IMG/VR virus record: IMGVR_UViG_3300042319_001613
Coordinates: 1 to 24,686 of that record
DNA length: 24,686 nucleotides
From: a virus
Direction: 5' to 3' (one strand)
Position 1 is the stretch's first letter, and each line of letters begins with the position of its first letter. The notes under the pieces are model-generated. The model searched no databases. It had not been told where the DNA came from and was given only the letters and a program-made list of their open reading frames with translations. Positions 1-7,691 of the stretch are shown one piece after another. The position numbers were made by a program, and so were the translations under genes.

Positions 1-341
1 GCAGGCGCAGGCGCTGCGGCTTCAGCCACGGGCTCAGCAGCGGCCACCGGCTCGACTGCCGAGCTGGCTTCCACGACACCGGCAGAACCGCTGCCGATGA
101 CCAGGCTCAGGGGAGCGGTGCTTGGGAGCACCAGGCCAGTGGTGATCGGGCCAGTGACGGTGCCGATGGCAGCAGCAGCAGGCTCGTCGCCTTCGATGTC
201 GACTTCAGCCGACAGACCGTTGTTCTTGCGGCCCGAGGTGAACTCGATGGTGATGGTCTTGCCGGCGACGGCGATGCCACGCGAAGCGATGAACTGCTTG
301 AGGGCTTGTTCGATCTCGGCTTGTTTCAGGGTGATGAGCAT
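1..341 (-). CDS. Unknown phage protein, cut by the left window edge
   Basis: The minus-strand frame opens with ATG at 341 (MLITLKQAEIEQALKQF) and stays open to base 1, so at least 113 residues are present and the C-terminus is missing. The first ~45 residues look like a compact fold ending in KTITIEFTSGRKNNGLSAEV. After that the chain is rich in Ala, Pro, Glu and Val (AAAEPVAEAAAP), which suggests a flexible low-complexity tail. The start overlaps the end of the RuvC-like gene by 16 bases, so it is the last visible gene of the leftward replication operon. I do not recognise the family. Its position beside ssDNA-binding and resolvase genes makes a DNA-metabolism accessory role possible, but that is inference only. 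Confidence 0.7.
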   Translation of the reverse strand, partial: MLITLKQAEIEQALKQFIASRGIAVAGKTITIEFTSGRKNNGLSAEVDIEGDEPAAAAIGTVTGPITTGLVLPSTAPLSLVIGSGSAGVVEASSAVEPVAAAEPVAEAAAPAP

Positions 342-946
342 AGGATGCTTTCTTTGGTTTGGTTTGGAAGGGCAGGGGGAAAGGACAGCTTCAACATTTG
401 CTTGAAGCTGGTGAGGTTCAGGCCGGCATGAATGGCAGCGACTGCATCTGCCATGTGCTCTGCCTTGGACTCAGACACCTTGGTTTCTCCGCCTCGAACG
501 TAGCGGGGCCAGTTGTTGTTGGGGTGCTGGGCCATTGCCCAGGTGATCATCTGCTCTTTGGTGGCGTTCTTGGTCAGTCCAGTAGCCAGCTTGACTTCAG
601 TGGGCGTGAGCTCAAAAAAGGGAATGCTGTTGGCCCTGAGACTGCCAAGAACTCCGGCGACTACCCCGTAGGCTGCAGAAGCACGAGCGCTTTGCGATCC
701 TTGTGGAACTTCCACAAAGACAGCATCAGCGTCTACTACTGAAACCATGGCGTACCGGTAGAGCCACTCTGCTGCAGCCAGATCCAGTGAGTTTTGCCTC
801 ACTTGTTTGCCTGTAGGCAAAACAGGTTGAGCAAGCGCCACTGATTCGATCTGCAGCGACTCACCGGTAAACGTGCCATGGGCAACACCCCAGTTCCGAA
901 GACTGGGATCGAAGCCCACGACACGCAAAGGCCGGTCGAGCAGCAT
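326..946 (-). CDS. RuvC-like Holliday junction resolvase
   Basis: This 206-residue protein has the RuvC/RNase H-fold pattern. A first acidic residue lies in a beta strand (GFDPS, D13). A second follows in VFVEVPQGSQS (E79), with basic residues in TPTEVKLATGLTKNATKEQM (about 114-133). A C-terminal acidic residue is in EHMADAVAAI (D167). RuvC enzymes are dimeric metal-dependent nucleases that cut four-way junctions. In a phage this would resolve recombination intermediates or debranch DNA before packaging. It overlaps the upstream 109-residue gene by ATGA at 944-948 and the partial gene downstream, so translation is probably coupled. Confidence in the fold is high; substrate preference cannot be told from sequence. 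Confidence 0.87.
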   Translation of the reverse strand: MLLDRPLRVVGFDPSLRNWGVAHGTFTGESLQIESVALAQPVLPTGKQVRQNSLDLAAAEWLYRYAMVSVVDADAVFVEVPQGSQSARASAAYGVVAGVLGSLRANSIPFFELTPTEVKLATGLTKNATKEQMITWAMAQHPNNNWPRYVRGGETKVSESKAEHMADAVAAIHAGLNLTSFKQMLKLSFPPALPNQTKESILCSSP

Positions 947-1275
947 CAGTTCACCAGGGCAGTGCCCGTGACAGCTGCAGCGACTTCACCAGGAGCGTCA
1001 GCTTCGTCGATGGAAACCATGGCCTCGAAAGGCAGGTTCTCGAGCTCGCTGATGGCCAGGCGGATGCCGGTCTGGAAGGCGACACGGACTTCACCGGTCA
1101 AGACGGTCTGGGGACCGTCTTCGACCGAGAACTCGGTGCCTTCAGGCATGTCGACCATGTGGCGCAGCAAGGCGATCTTGCTGGCATGCCAGGCCGTCAG
1201 GTGACGGACGAAGGTGTCGATGTCGGTGATCTCCAGGAGTTCTTCCTGGGGTTGGGCGGGCTTGGCTTGATCCAT
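946..1275 (-). CDS. Hypothetical phage protein (109 aa)
   Basis: This is a small, acidic, soluble protein (MDQAKPAQPQEELLEITDID at the start) with no membrane segment and no motif I recognise. Its central part (TAWHASKIALLRHMVDMPEG) looks helical, followed by strand-like segments (TVLTGEVRVAFQTGI). The stop TGA overlaps the ATG of the RuvC-like gene, so the two are translationally coupled. A hairpin at 1301-1323 separates it from the ssDNA-binding-like gene upstream. The location between a probable SSB and a resolvase suggests a replication or recombination accessory role, without direct evidence. Confidence 0.7.
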   Translation of the reverse strand: MDQAKPAQPQEELLEITDIDTFVRHLTAWHASKIALLRHMVDMPEGTEFSVEDGPQTVLTGEVRVAFQTGIRLAISELENLPFEAMVSIDEADAPGEVAAAVTGTALVN

Positions 1276-1300
1276 GAGATCTTTCGTGAGGAAGGGAAAC

Positions 1301-1323
1301 CCAGCTCTTTTGAAGAGAGCTGG
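1301..1323 (-). terminator. Hairpin after the SSB-like gene
   Basis: The arms CCAGCTCT (1301-1308) and AGAGCTGG (1316-1323) form a perfect 8-bp stem with a 7-base loop, just past the stop of the 1332-2075 gene. On the minus strand the stem is followed by GTTTCCCTTC, a weak pyrimidine tail. It could attenuate rather than fully stop transcription into the downstream genes. Confidence 0.5.
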
Positions 1324-1331
1324 TCAGGGCA

Positions 1332-2075
1332 TCAGCCGAACAGGCTCTTGCTCTTGGGGGCGCCGGCTGCGGCTGCAGCACCGTTCAGGCGAGGAGCACC
1401 CGGCTTGCCAGCGGCTGCGGCACCCTTGGCACGGTTGCGGGTCACGCCCGTGTTCTTCTCGGCCCAGGTGTCGGCAAACGTGGCCGTCTCGGCTTGCGCA
1501 CGGATCTCGGCGGTCGTCATGCGGTCCTTGGCACGGAACAGCTTGTCGATGACGTTCTCGTCACGGGTCTCGCCCGTGGCCTCGTAGGCGCCGGTCGCCT
1601 CGTTCTTCTTGGTCCTGTCCACCGTCTGCTTGACGATGCCGGCCAGGATCTGCTGGCCCAGCAGGTCCATGATCATGTTGACCTTGGTGGGCACTTCCTG
1701 CTTGGCTTCTGCGTTGTAGACGCCGACAACCTTCTCTTCGGTGTCCAGTTCGCTGATCTCCTTGCCCACGGTCAGCAGGGCCAGGCTGTTGGCCACGAGG
1801 TATCCCGGCAGGTAGATCTTCTCGCCGTCCTTCTCGTAGTAGTTCTTGGCGCCCTTGGCGGTGCCCGAGGACATCCACAGGGTTTCACGGTACTCCTGGC
1901 CGGAGCTGGTCTTGGCGCCCAGCACCAAGCCGAGGGCACCGCTGGCGGCGACGGTGACGTAGGCCAGGGTGATGTTCAGCATGTGCAGGCCGGTGTCCAG
2001 GACACGGCTGCCGCCGAGGGTGTCTTTCTCGTTGGCGATGGATTGGTCGGATGCGAGGTTCTTGAGCAAGCTCAT
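1332..2075 (-). CDS. Probable phage single-stranded DNA-binding protein
   Basis: The protein is 247 residues. The N-terminal ~150 residues contain alternating strand-like segments (MLNITLAYVTVAASGALGLV, ETLWMSSGTAKGAKNYYEKD, KIYLPGYLVANSLALLTVG), as in phage OB-fold proteins annotated as ssDNA-binding. The segment TKVNMIMDLLGQQILAGIVK follows, then a charged region (ETRDENVIDKLFRAKDR). The C-terminus is a low-complexity Ala/Gly/Pro/Lys tail ending KSKSLFG, not the acidic tip of bacterial SSB. The ATG at 2075 has an AAGGA Shine-Dalgarno sequence seven bases upstream. It lies between a Sak4-like recombinase and RuvC, matching a recombination module. The SSB assignment comes from overall pattern and context, not from a catalytic motif, and should be treated as probable. 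Confidence 0.6.
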   Translation of the reverse strand: MSLLKNLASDQSIANEKDTLGGSRVLDTGLHMLNITLAYVTVAASGALGLVLGAKTSSGQEYRETLWMSSGTAKGAKNYYEKDGEKIYLPGYLVANSLALLTVGKEISELDTEEKVVGVYNAEAKQEVPTKVNMIMDLLGQQILAGIVKQTVDRTKKNEATGAYEATGETRDENVIDKLFRAKDRMTTAEIRAQAETATFADTWAEKNTGVTRNRAKGAAAAGKPGAPRLNGAAAAAGAPKSKSLFG

Positions 2076-2130
2076 GATGATTTCCTTGGAGAGGGGATTT
2101 GGGTGAAGGGAGGTAACTGTATTTCATATT

Positions 2131-2158
2131 CCCTGCTTGGAGAGTATCTCTAGCAGGG
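2131..2158. promoter_or_regulatory. Intergenic hairpin containing AGATACTCTC
   Basis: The arms CCCTGCT (2131-2137) and AGCAGGG (2152-2158) pair perfectly and enclose a second short stem GAGA/TCTC. Read on the minus strand, the loop side carries AGATACTCTC. The same ten bases occur in another minus-strand leader at 9733-9742. GATACT resembles a -10 box, but I see no convincing -35. The element sits in the 93-base gap between the Sak4-like gene and the SSB-like gene. It may be a terminator, a processing site or a promoter for the SSB-like gene. Confidence 0.4.
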
Positions 2159-2168
2159 TTTATGAATC

Positions 2169-2900
2169 TCAGTCGTAGTACTGGTTCAGCCTGTCGATGA
2201 CATGCTGCATGTTGTTGTCGATGTAGATCTCGTTGGCAGCCCAAAGGCCGAGAGGCCCGCGCATGCGCTCGTTGACCGTTTCCTTGGTCAGCCGAGTTTG
2301 GAACACGTACTTGAAACCCAGCGCTTCTTCTTCGGGTGTGATCACCAGAAGGGGATTCTTCATCTCCTTCAGGGCTTTGAGCGGCACCTTGCGGGCGCTC
2401 AACACCGTCGAGAAGTAACTCTCGATGCCGTTGCTCTTGAGCGAGCCCTTCACGGGAACAGAGGTCTCCATGACCATCTCGTTCTCGTTCAGCTTGTCGG
2501 CCACGTGAGCCAGGAAGATCACGTTCTTGGTGCTCTTGGCCACGTGCTGCTGCATCAGCACCTTGAAGTACTGGGCGAACTGGCCCCAGGCTTGCATGGT
2601 GTTGGCCGAGTTGAGCACGTACATCGACTCGTACATCTCCAGCAGGTACGTCAGCGTGTCGATGACGATGGTGTGGATCTCGGGCATCGTCTCCGCGACC
2701 TCGAAGGCCTCGTAGATCTGCATGGGATCCGTGACGGTGAGCTCTTTGAACTTGGAGCGAAATGGCAGCTTCTTGCCGGCTTCGCAGTTCAAATACATCA
2801 CACCTTCGGGCTTCTGCAGTCCCATGAGGGACGCAGACTTGCCCACTGCCGACTTGCCGCCGATCAGGACGAGCTTGTCGTTGACTGTGGTTTGACTCAT
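2169..2900 (-). CDS. Sak4-like RecA-family ATPase / single-strand annealing protein
   Basis: From the ATG at 2900 (MSQTTVNDKL) the protein has 243 residues. A Walker A loop GGKSAVGKS lies at residues 14-22 and a Walker B strand TIVIDT at 77-82, followed by VIFLAHV, the usual third strand of this ATPase group. Such RecA-core proteins of phages (Sak4) anneal or exchange single strands with help from an SSB, and an SSB-like gene is the next gene in the operon. The frame is open upstream to 2960, but that extension would translate a terminator hairpin (2935-2956), so 2900 is the better start. The Shine-Dalgarno sequence is weak. The general call (RecA-fold ATPase in recombination) is firm; the Sak4 subfamily is likely. 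Confidence 0.8.
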   Translation of the reverse strand: MSQTTVNDKLVLIGGKSAVGKSASLMGLQKPEGVMYLNCEAGKKLPFRSKFKELTVTDPMQIYEAFEVAETMPEIHTIVIDTLTYLLEMYESMYVLNSANTMQAWGQFAQYFKVLMQQHVAKSTKNVIFLAHVADKLNENEMVMETSVPVKGSLKSNGIESYFSTVLSARKVPLKALKEMKNPLLVITPEEEALGFKYVFQTRLTKETVNERMRGPLGLWAANEIYIDNNMQHVIDRLNQYYD

Positions 2901-2934
2901 TGATGGTCTCGATGAAGTTGTAGTGACCAAAGAA

Positions 2935-2956
2935 AAAGCCACCCGAAGGTGGCTTT
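2935..2956 (-). terminator. Rho-independent terminator upstream of the Sak4-like gene
   Basis: On the minus strand the sequence forms a perfect 9-bp stem AAAGCCACC/GGTGGCTTT with a TTCG tetraloop, continuing into TTTTTCTTTGG. This is a textbook terminator and would end transcripts coming from the primase and 3000-3473 genes. The Sak4-like gene would then need its own promoter or readthrough. A second short hairpin (GTGCCC/GGGCAC, 2972-2986) lies beside it in the same gap. Confidence 0.8.
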
Positions 2957-2999
2957 GCACGTGATCACCAAGTGCCCGGAGGGCACCTGTTTGATGTAG

Positions 3000-3473
3000 C
3001 TACTGAAACCAGAACACTACTCTGCGCTCATCCGCAGGAGTGGCTTTCTTCAGTGTGGCAGTCAGGGTGTAGATAAGGTCAGCGAGTCTCAGCTTCAGCA
3101 CCTGGGCTTCTGGCCTGTGGTCTGTGCCGAGCTCGATGTACTTTTCCATCAGCTCTTGGACGGTGAGATAGTTGTCACCGAATCCCTCGGTGTTCCAGGT
3201 TTCTCTCAGAGCTTGCAGCTCTGGTGATGCGTCTTCTGGAAACCCCTTTGCCCAGCATGACCAGGGCAGAGAATCCCATACCCCATCGGTCAGCATGCTG
3301 TAGAGCAGCCGATCTTTGGGGCAAGGGATTTCTTCCATGGTTCGCAGCAAGCAACCCTTCTGGATCAGAGATTCTCTTTCCCGAAAGGTTGCAGCTGCCT
3401 CTGCTTGCCAGGCACCGGTTGGTGCCTTGGTTTCAACAAACAGATGGAGGTGGGTAGGAGTCAGGGCCATCAT
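3000..3473 (-). CDS. Hypothetical phage protein (157 aa)
   Basis: The frame begins at a TTG (3479) and has two ATG codons at 3473 and 3470. I take 3473, with no clear Shine-Dalgarno sequence. The predicted product (MMALTPTHLHLFVETKAPTG) is soluble, mixed alpha/beta and acidic near the middle, with FRERESLIQ and LLYSMLTDGVWDSLPWSCWAKGF segments. I recognise no family and no catalytic motif. It lies between the primase-ATPase gene and the Sak4-like gene. Hairpins bound it on both sides (3535-3585 and 2935-2986), so it may be a separately expressed unit. Confidence 0.65.
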   Translation of the reverse strand: MMALTPTHLHLFVETKAPTGAWQAEAAATFRERESLIQKGCLLRTMEEIPCPKDRLLYSMLTDGVWDSLPWSCWAKGFPEDASPELQALRETWNTEGFGDNYLTVQELMEKYIELGTDHRPEAQVLKLRLADLIYTLTATLKKATPADERRVVFWFQ

Positions 3474-3534
3474 GTCCAATCCCGAGGGTTTGGTTGCAAT
3501 GGCCGGACTATCGTTTTCTCTACCGTTTTGGGAT

Positions 3535-3553
3535 ACCCCTATGTTCTAGGGGT
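3535..3553. promoter_or_regulatory. Intergenic hairpin upstream of the 3000-3473 gene
   Basis: The arms ACCCCTA (3535-3541) and TAGGGGT (3547-3553) pair perfectly around a 5-base loop. It lies in the 100-base gap between the primase gene and the next minus-strand gene. Similar C4/G4 hairpins occur at 9644-9682 and 9687-9710, always in gaps of this operon. It may be a terminator or an RNA-processing element; the T-tract is poor on both strands. Confidence 0.4.
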
Positions 3554-3566
3554 TAGCCCTTACTGC

Positions 3567-3585
3567 CTACTCCATCACGGAGTAG
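3567..3585 (-). terminator. Hairpin overlapping the primase-ATPase stop codon
   Basis: CTACTCC (3567-3573) and GGAGTAG (3579-3585) form a 7-bp stem around the stop codon (3575-3577) of the large ATPase gene. No strong T-tract follows, so it may stabilise the mRNA 3' end rather than terminate. Confidence 0.4.
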
Positions 3586-5746
3586 TCGAGCTTGCTCCAG
3601 CGCTCCCGCGCTTGATCAGCTCTCGGCCTGCTGTCGTCATGACCGTGGACAGAAGCTCAGCTTCGCTCAGCTTGTCTGCGATCTTGTCGTTCAGGGCAAA
3701 GACCTTGACTCGGATGTCATCGAAGCCAAAGCCAGCGTCCACCAGGATCCGAACGTAGCGGTGCAGCATGTTGTTGCGGTTGCCGTCACCGATGTTGTTC
3801 ATGACCCAGCGCTCGAGCGCATCGAGGTTCTGCTGGCTGTCGAGCAGTGCCTTGCGCTCTTCGTTCTTGCTGGTCTTCGGAATGAAGGGCAGAACGTCCA
3901 GCACTTGGCCGTCTTGGTACTCGAAGTGCCCATCGTGGCTGAGCCACTTGCGAGCACGCTGGAACGTAGCCGTGTCCACATCGAAGGGCATCCAGTCCTT
4001 GATGTTGTTCATCAGCTCTCGGTAGTCCTTGGCGTCCAGCTTCAACTCGTAGTTGATGGGCAGGACGATGCGGAAGCGGTGCTCGGTGTCGGTGTGCCGC
4101 TTGGTCGTGTAGAGCAGGAACTTGTAGTCCTTGAGCAACAGCTTGGCGGTGCTGATGTTCACTCCACCGTCCACGTCGATCACCACGAGGTTGAAGCCGG
4201 GGATGGCGTTGTCCTCGTTGCGGTAGCCGTTGGTCAGGTGGTGCGTAGTCCAGTGCAGGCCTTGCTTCTGGGTCAGGATGTGCAGCTTGTCGAACGGAGC
4301 CAGCTCAGGCTTGTAGCCTTCGACGATGTCCGTGCTCCAAGCCACCACCATCTCGTCCAGGTTGGTGGGCTTGAGGGCCTCACCGCGCATGAACTCGATG
4401 CCGTCGCTGAACGACTTCTTGATGACGATGTTGTTCTTGTAGCCCCAGGCAGTAGCCAGGGTCATCATCTCAGCGCGCTGTGCCGACGAGCCTTTGTAGA
4501 ACGGGAGATCTTCGACCATGTCGGCTTGCGTCACTTCGCGGCCGATGTCTGCGATGTACTTGGCCAGCTTGACGTAGGGGCGGTCCCGCGTCAGCAACTG
4601 GTTGAAGGCTGCACCCGATTCTTCGGCCAACTTGATGGCGTAGTACAGATGCTGCTCGGTGACTTCAGGGCTGCCGTCGATGAAAGCGTAGGCACCTGCG
4701 AGCTTCAGGCTCTTGAAGTGACGGTGAGCCACTTCCTTCTTCTTGAGCTCGTCATGCACCGGCAGCTCACTGGCTCGCTTGCTGCACAGCAGTTCGTACT
4801 CGTTCAGCAGCAGAGAGGTGTCTTTGCTGATGGCCAGTTGCTTGTTGGCGTTGAGCACATCAGCCAGGCTCTCCAAATGGTCCGCGTAGTCTTGCAGGAA
4901 CTGGTGAGAGTCCTGCTTGGTACGCATCTCGTAGAGCTGCTCGGGGGTGAGGTCGGTGCGCTTGTCCGTGCTGCGGTTGTAGGCGAAGAAGCAGCGGCGT
5001 GCGTAGCCCGTGTCGAGCAGCGAGTACAGCTGCTCTTCGGTCTTGCTGCCATCCAGCAGGCGCACAGGCTCACCGAACATCAGCAGGTTGGTGGGTGTGC
5101 TGCCGTGGATCTCTTCGGTGCGCTTGCTGTCCGAAGTGTTCTTGGTCAGCTTCTGCTTGACGCGACCCACATCGTAGAGTTCCAGGAAAGCCGGAAAGAC
5201 TTCCATGGAGCCCATCAGCGTTGAGCCGATCTCGTCGATCTCCAAGTTCACGCTGCCAGCGTCAGCCATCAGCAGCTTGTGGCGCATCTGTTTGACAGCA
5301 GGCGTGGTGGCTTCGCTGAAGTCAAACAACAGAGAGCCTTGATCCTCGAACTCCTTCTGCACTTTCAGCAGCTCGTCGTCCGGATCGGTGCCTTTGCGGG
5401 TGGCCCGCTTCAGGCTGATCTTGGGCATGTTCTGCTCGGCCAGCAGCGGGAAGGTCTCGTTGAGGAAGCGCTTGCGGAACAGATGCGCGACTTCCTGTTC
5501 GAGCATGCCGGTCGAGACGCCTTTGCCAGTGCCCGAGGGTGACAGGGCCAGGGTGTAGGAGTTGACCGGAATGGGGCCACGGTCATGCGTGGCCACGGTG
5601 GCCCGCATCATGGCGGCGATCTTGCACCAGTAGTAGGCGACGATCACTCGAAAGAACAGTGGGTTGCTGTTCTGGGTCTTGTTGCAGAGGATCTGCACCA
5701 GCTTTTCGGAAGCTGGGTGAAAGTCCATTTGGTCGAAAGGCTTCAT
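3575..5746 (-). CDS. Replication ATPase-primase: DUF3987-like helicase domain followed by a primase-like domain
   Basis: From the ATG at 5746 (MKPFDQMDFH; GGAGAG lies nine bases upstream and an ATGA overlaps the previous gene) the protein has 723 residues. The N-terminal half has a Walker A loop SPSGTGKG (69-76), a Walker B LEIDE (168-172) and the later segments LLMFGEPVRLLDG and GYARRCFFAYNRS. This order resembles DUF3987/YfjI-type phage ATPases. The C-terminal half has VVIDVDGG (521-528), HRFRIVLP (556-563) and DVDTATFQRARKW (589-601), which fit the catalytic acids and conserved strand of archaeo-eukaryotic-type phage primases. A short helical domain follows (NNMLHRYVRILVDAGFGFDD). Together this suggests DNA unwinding and primer synthesis for phage or plasmid replication. 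The ATPase-then-primase order is the reverse of the common primase-helicase layout. The general role is likely; the exact subfamily is uncertain. Confidence 0.72.
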   Translation of the reverse strand: MKPFDQMDFHPASEKLVQILCNKTQNSNPLFFRVIVAYYWCKIAAMMRATVATHDRGPIPVNSYTLALSPSGTGKGVSTGMLEQEVAHLFRKRFLNETFPLLAEQNMPKISLKRATRKGTDPDDELLKVQKEFEDQGSLLFDFSEATTPAVKQMRHKLLMADAGSVNLEIDEIGSTLMGSMEVFPAFLELYDVGRVKQKLTKNTSDSKRTEEIHGSTPTNLLMFGEPVRLLDGSKTEEQLYSLLDTGYARRCFFAYNRSTDKRTDLTPEQLYEMRTKQDSHQFLQDYADHLESLADVLNANKQLAISKDTSLLLNEYELLCSKRASELPVHDELKKKEVAHRHFKSLKLAGAYAFIDGSPEVTEQHLYYAIKLAEESGAAFNQLLTRDRPYVKLAKYIADIGREVTQADMVEDLPFYKGSSAQRAEMMTLATAWGYKNNIVIKKSFSDGIEFMRGEALKPTNLDEMVVAWSTDIVEGYKPELAPFDKLHILTQKQGLHWTTHHLTNGYRNEDNAIPGFNLVVIDVDGGVNISTAKLLLKDYKFLLYTTKRHTDTEHRFRIVLPINYELKLDAKDYRELMNNIKDWMPFDVDTATFQRARKWLSHDGHFEYQDGQVLDVLPFIPKTSKNEERKALLDSQQNLDALERWVMNNIGDGNRNNMLHRYVRILVDAGFGFDDIRVKVFALNDKIADKLSEAELLSTVMTTAGRELIKRGSAGASSTTP

Positions 5747-5952
5747 AGAGTCTTCTCTCCGTAGATGTGGTTGGTCGGGATGTAGCTGAAGATTTTCTTG
5801 CAGTGGATGCAATAGATGAAGGCGTAGCAGTTCTTCTCGTCAGTCCACGCAGCTTTGTCTTGGTTGGCTTTGCCAAAAGGACTTTGTGTGTGTGCTCTAT
5901 CGATACTGATTTGCTTGTGCCTGCACAGAAAGCGCTTGAACAGGCCTGCCAT
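5743..5952 (-). CDS. Small CxxC protein, possible zinc-binding
   Basis: This is a 69-residue basic protein (MAGLFKRFLCRHKQ). It has one N-terminal Cys (residue 10), a mid-protein Cys in KNCYAFIYCIHCKK, and a C-terminal aromatic segment. The cluster C-x4-C-x2-C with the N-terminal C-x-H could hold a zinc ion. Its start overlaps the stop of the nuclease gene (TGATG at 5950-5954). Its own stop overlaps the ATG of the ATPase-primase (ATGA at 5743-5746), so it sits tightly inside an operon. Small zinc proteins are common in phage replication regions; I cannot assign a function. Confidence 0.7.
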   Translation of the reverse strand: MAGLFKRFLCRHKQISIDRAHTQSPFGKANQDKAAWTDEKNCYAFIYCIHCKKIFSYIPTNHIYGEKTL

Positions 5953-6953
5953 CACTGATCCATGAGCAGATCACCAGCAGCGATCAGTGCATCTTTTTGG
6001 GTACAGACAGGAAAAGCAGGGCAGTACTTGCAGGCAGTGACTTCGCCTGGCTTCTCCAGCACAACGCCTTTGCTGCCGTCTTCGACAAAGCGAAGCATGG
6101 CGTCGTGTTTGTTGTCGAAGTTCTTGGTGCTGCGGCCAGTCAGCTTCTCTGGGTTCTTGTAGTACTTGAACACCGGATCACTGCGCCACAGGTCTTCGTC
6201 TTCGCACAGCGGAATGTCAGCTTCGTCTGCATTCCAGTACTTCTCCATCAGTGCGAGCTTCTTGCTGATGAAGGCCTCGATCTCCTGCACAGACTTCAGA
6301 GCGAAGCTCTGCTTCTTGAAGGGATGCGAGGGGTAGTTGGGATCACTGCGAATCTTCGACCGCTGCCAGTCGGTGAAGATGAAGTGAATGTCCATCTCGT
6401 TCTGAGTGATCAGCTTCGGGTCCAGCCAGCGATAGATGGAACCTTGCAGTGCGTACTTGTTGTTGTTCACTTGGTTCTGGTAGGTCCAGACAGAGGTGGA
6501 CTTGAAGTCCTGCACTCGACCTTCACCGATGAAGTCGAACTTGCCGCTGATGGTCCACTTGCCCAGCTTGCGGTGCAGTCGCTGCTCCAGGTAGACAGGG
6601 ATGCTGTCAGGGTGGGCGACCAAAAAGTCATCGCTGGGGTTCACTGCGATGCGGTTCACGATCTTCTGGGGGTAGCCCAGAGCCAGCATGGCAGCTTGGT
6701 GGTTGGTCTTCCATGCCCGCTCGATGGCGTCATGGATGGCTGCGCCCATGCGGTTCTTCATCATGTCGGGCAGAGGCACTAGGCCTTGGCCCGGTGGCAC
6801 TCGTGTTGCCAGAATGAGTTGCCGCAAGGGCTTGAGCAGCGTCGTCGCACTGATGGTGTGCGGATCGTCGTTGTAGTCGTAGTTGTCGGAAGCCAGGAAC
6901 ACTGCCAGAGCCAGAGGCACTTCAGCGGTGTGGGAGTAGCGGGTTGATTGCAT
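5952..6953 (-). CDS. PD-(D/E)XK nuclease, RecB/Cas4-like
   Basis: The protein is 333 residues from the ATG at 6953; a TTG at 6977 would add eight. The motifs of the Cas4/RecB exonuclease family are in order. They are a histidine in GAAIHDAIE (H74), an acidic residue in GKFDFIGEG (D140), the core QDFKS (D149, K151), and the following helix QGSIYRWL (Q170, Y174). The C-terminus has C-x2-C-x5-C (CKYCPAFPVC). This recalls the cysteine cluster that holds a 4Fe-4S centre in Cas4 and AddB relatives, but I see no clear fourth cysteine partner near the N-terminus. It probably resects DNA ends to make single strands for the Sak4-like annealing protein. No CRISPR array or other cas genes are near, so a CRISPR role is unlikely. 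Confidence 0.83.
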   Translation of the reverse strand: MQSTRYSHTAEVPLALAVFLASDNYDYNDDPHTISATTLLKPLRQLILATRVPPGQGLVPLPDMMKNRMGAAIHDAIERAWKTNHQAAMLALGYPQKIVNRIAVNPSDDFLVAHPDSIPVYLEQRLHRKLGKWTISGKFDFIGEGRVQDFKSTSVWTYQNQVNNNKYALQGSIYRWLDPKLITQNEMDIHFIFTDWQRSKIRSDPNYPSHPFKKQSFALKSVQEIEAFISKKLALMEKYWNADEADIPLCEDEDLWRSDPVFKYYKNPEKLTGRSTKNFDNKHDAMLRFVEDGSKGVVLEKPGEVTACKYCPAFPVCTQKDALIAAGDLLMDQ

Positions 6954-6980
6954 GGTGGTGTGCTTGAGAGTTTTCAAAGA

Positions 6981-6995
6981 GCGCCAGGAAGGCGC
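6981..6995 (-). promoter_or_regulatory. Short hairpin before the nuclease gene
   Basis: GCGCC (6981-6985) and GGCGC (6991-6995) form a GC-only 5-bp stem, followed on the minus strand by TCTTTG. It lies in the 65-base gap between the 7019-7663 gene and the nuclease gene. It may be a weak attenuator. Confidence 0.3.
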
Positions 6996-7018
6996 ATGTG
7001 TTGGCTCTGGCGGCTGGC

Positions 7019-7663
7019 TTACTTGATGAACGACTTGGAGAAGCCTTGAAGGTGCGGCTTCTGACGCAGAGCAAAGTAGTCGGCGTAGGCCTTGTTGAGG
7101 ATCTGAAGAGAGCCTTCTTTCGGGTAGAGCACGATCCAGACAGGATGAACGTCAAAGACGCGAGCCATCCACTGCATGGCCTCTTCTGAAGTCTTGGCTT
7201 CCACCACAAAGTTCTTTGGGCGGTAGCGCCGGTCAGCGTCTTGCTCGTAGTAGAGGACCAAGAACGAAGCAAGGTCTTCTGCTGGCTTGGGCAAGACCAG
7301 CTTCAAAGCAGGTGCTTCAACTTTTTTGGCTTCCTTCTCACGAAGGTACAAGTCCAGCTTGGCCAGCGCGTTCCAGGCTTCATGAGCCAGGTGCGGCAGG
7401 TTGCTGTCCTTGTCGTACTCTTCGCCCATGTGCCGGCTGGCTGCATGGCGTTGCTGAGCGTCTTCGTAGCGCCGGAAGCCATCGGGCACATGGACCCAAC
7501 CACCATCGGTGTACTTGGCTGCTCCGAAGGTGCCGACCTTGGCGACTTCGGTGAGAGCTCGTGCCATGCCGCCTGTGATCAGGTGCATGCGGACTTTGCC
7601 TGAGTCGACTTTCGCGCCAGGCTCATGCTGGGATTTGCCCAGCGGGTCTTTCTCGATTTGCAT
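7019..7663 (-). CDS. dNTP diphosphohydrolase-like protein (DUF5664-type N-terminal domain)
   Basis: This is a 214-residue protein. Residues ~20-110 carry KYTDGGW (50-56), RYEDAQQRH (65-73), EEYDKD and HLAHEAWNALAKLDLY (91-106). These are hallmarks of the phage DUF5664 domain, which has been annotated as the N-terminal domain of dATP/dGTP diphosphohydrolases and is related to all-alpha NTP pyrophosphatases. Such enzymes trim the dNTP pool. The C-terminal ~100 residues (LASFLVLYYEQDADRRYRPK onward) are a separate, unknown alpha/beta domain. The gene follows the ribonucleotide reductase and ThyX genes, supporting a nucleotide-pool role. Substrate and activity are inferred; no Shine-Dalgarno sequence is evident before the ATG. 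Confidence 0.68.
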   Translation of the reverse strand: MQIEKDPLGKSQHEPGAKVDSGKVRMHLITGGMARALTEVAKVGTFGAAKYTDGGWVHVPDGFRRYEDAQQRHAASRHMGEEYDKDSNLPHLAHEAWNALAKLDLYLREKEAKKVEAPALKLVLPKPAEDLASFLVLYYEQDADRRYRPKNFVVEAKTSEEAMQWMARVFDVHPVWIVLYPKEGSLQILNKAYADYFALRQKPHLQGFSKSFIK

Positions 7664-7691
7664 GAATGTGTAACTTCAAGAGGAAATGAAA

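Noticed and set aside
3761-5224. Long plus-strand frame of 487 codons
   Set aside because: It is antisense to the ATPase-primase gene, has low-complexity Val/Leu/His-rich composition typical of a shadow frame, and lacks motifs.
5952-6953. Cas4 of a CRISPR adaptation module
   Set aside because: There is no repeat-spacer array and no cas1 or cas2 in the window; the neighbours are phage recombination genes.
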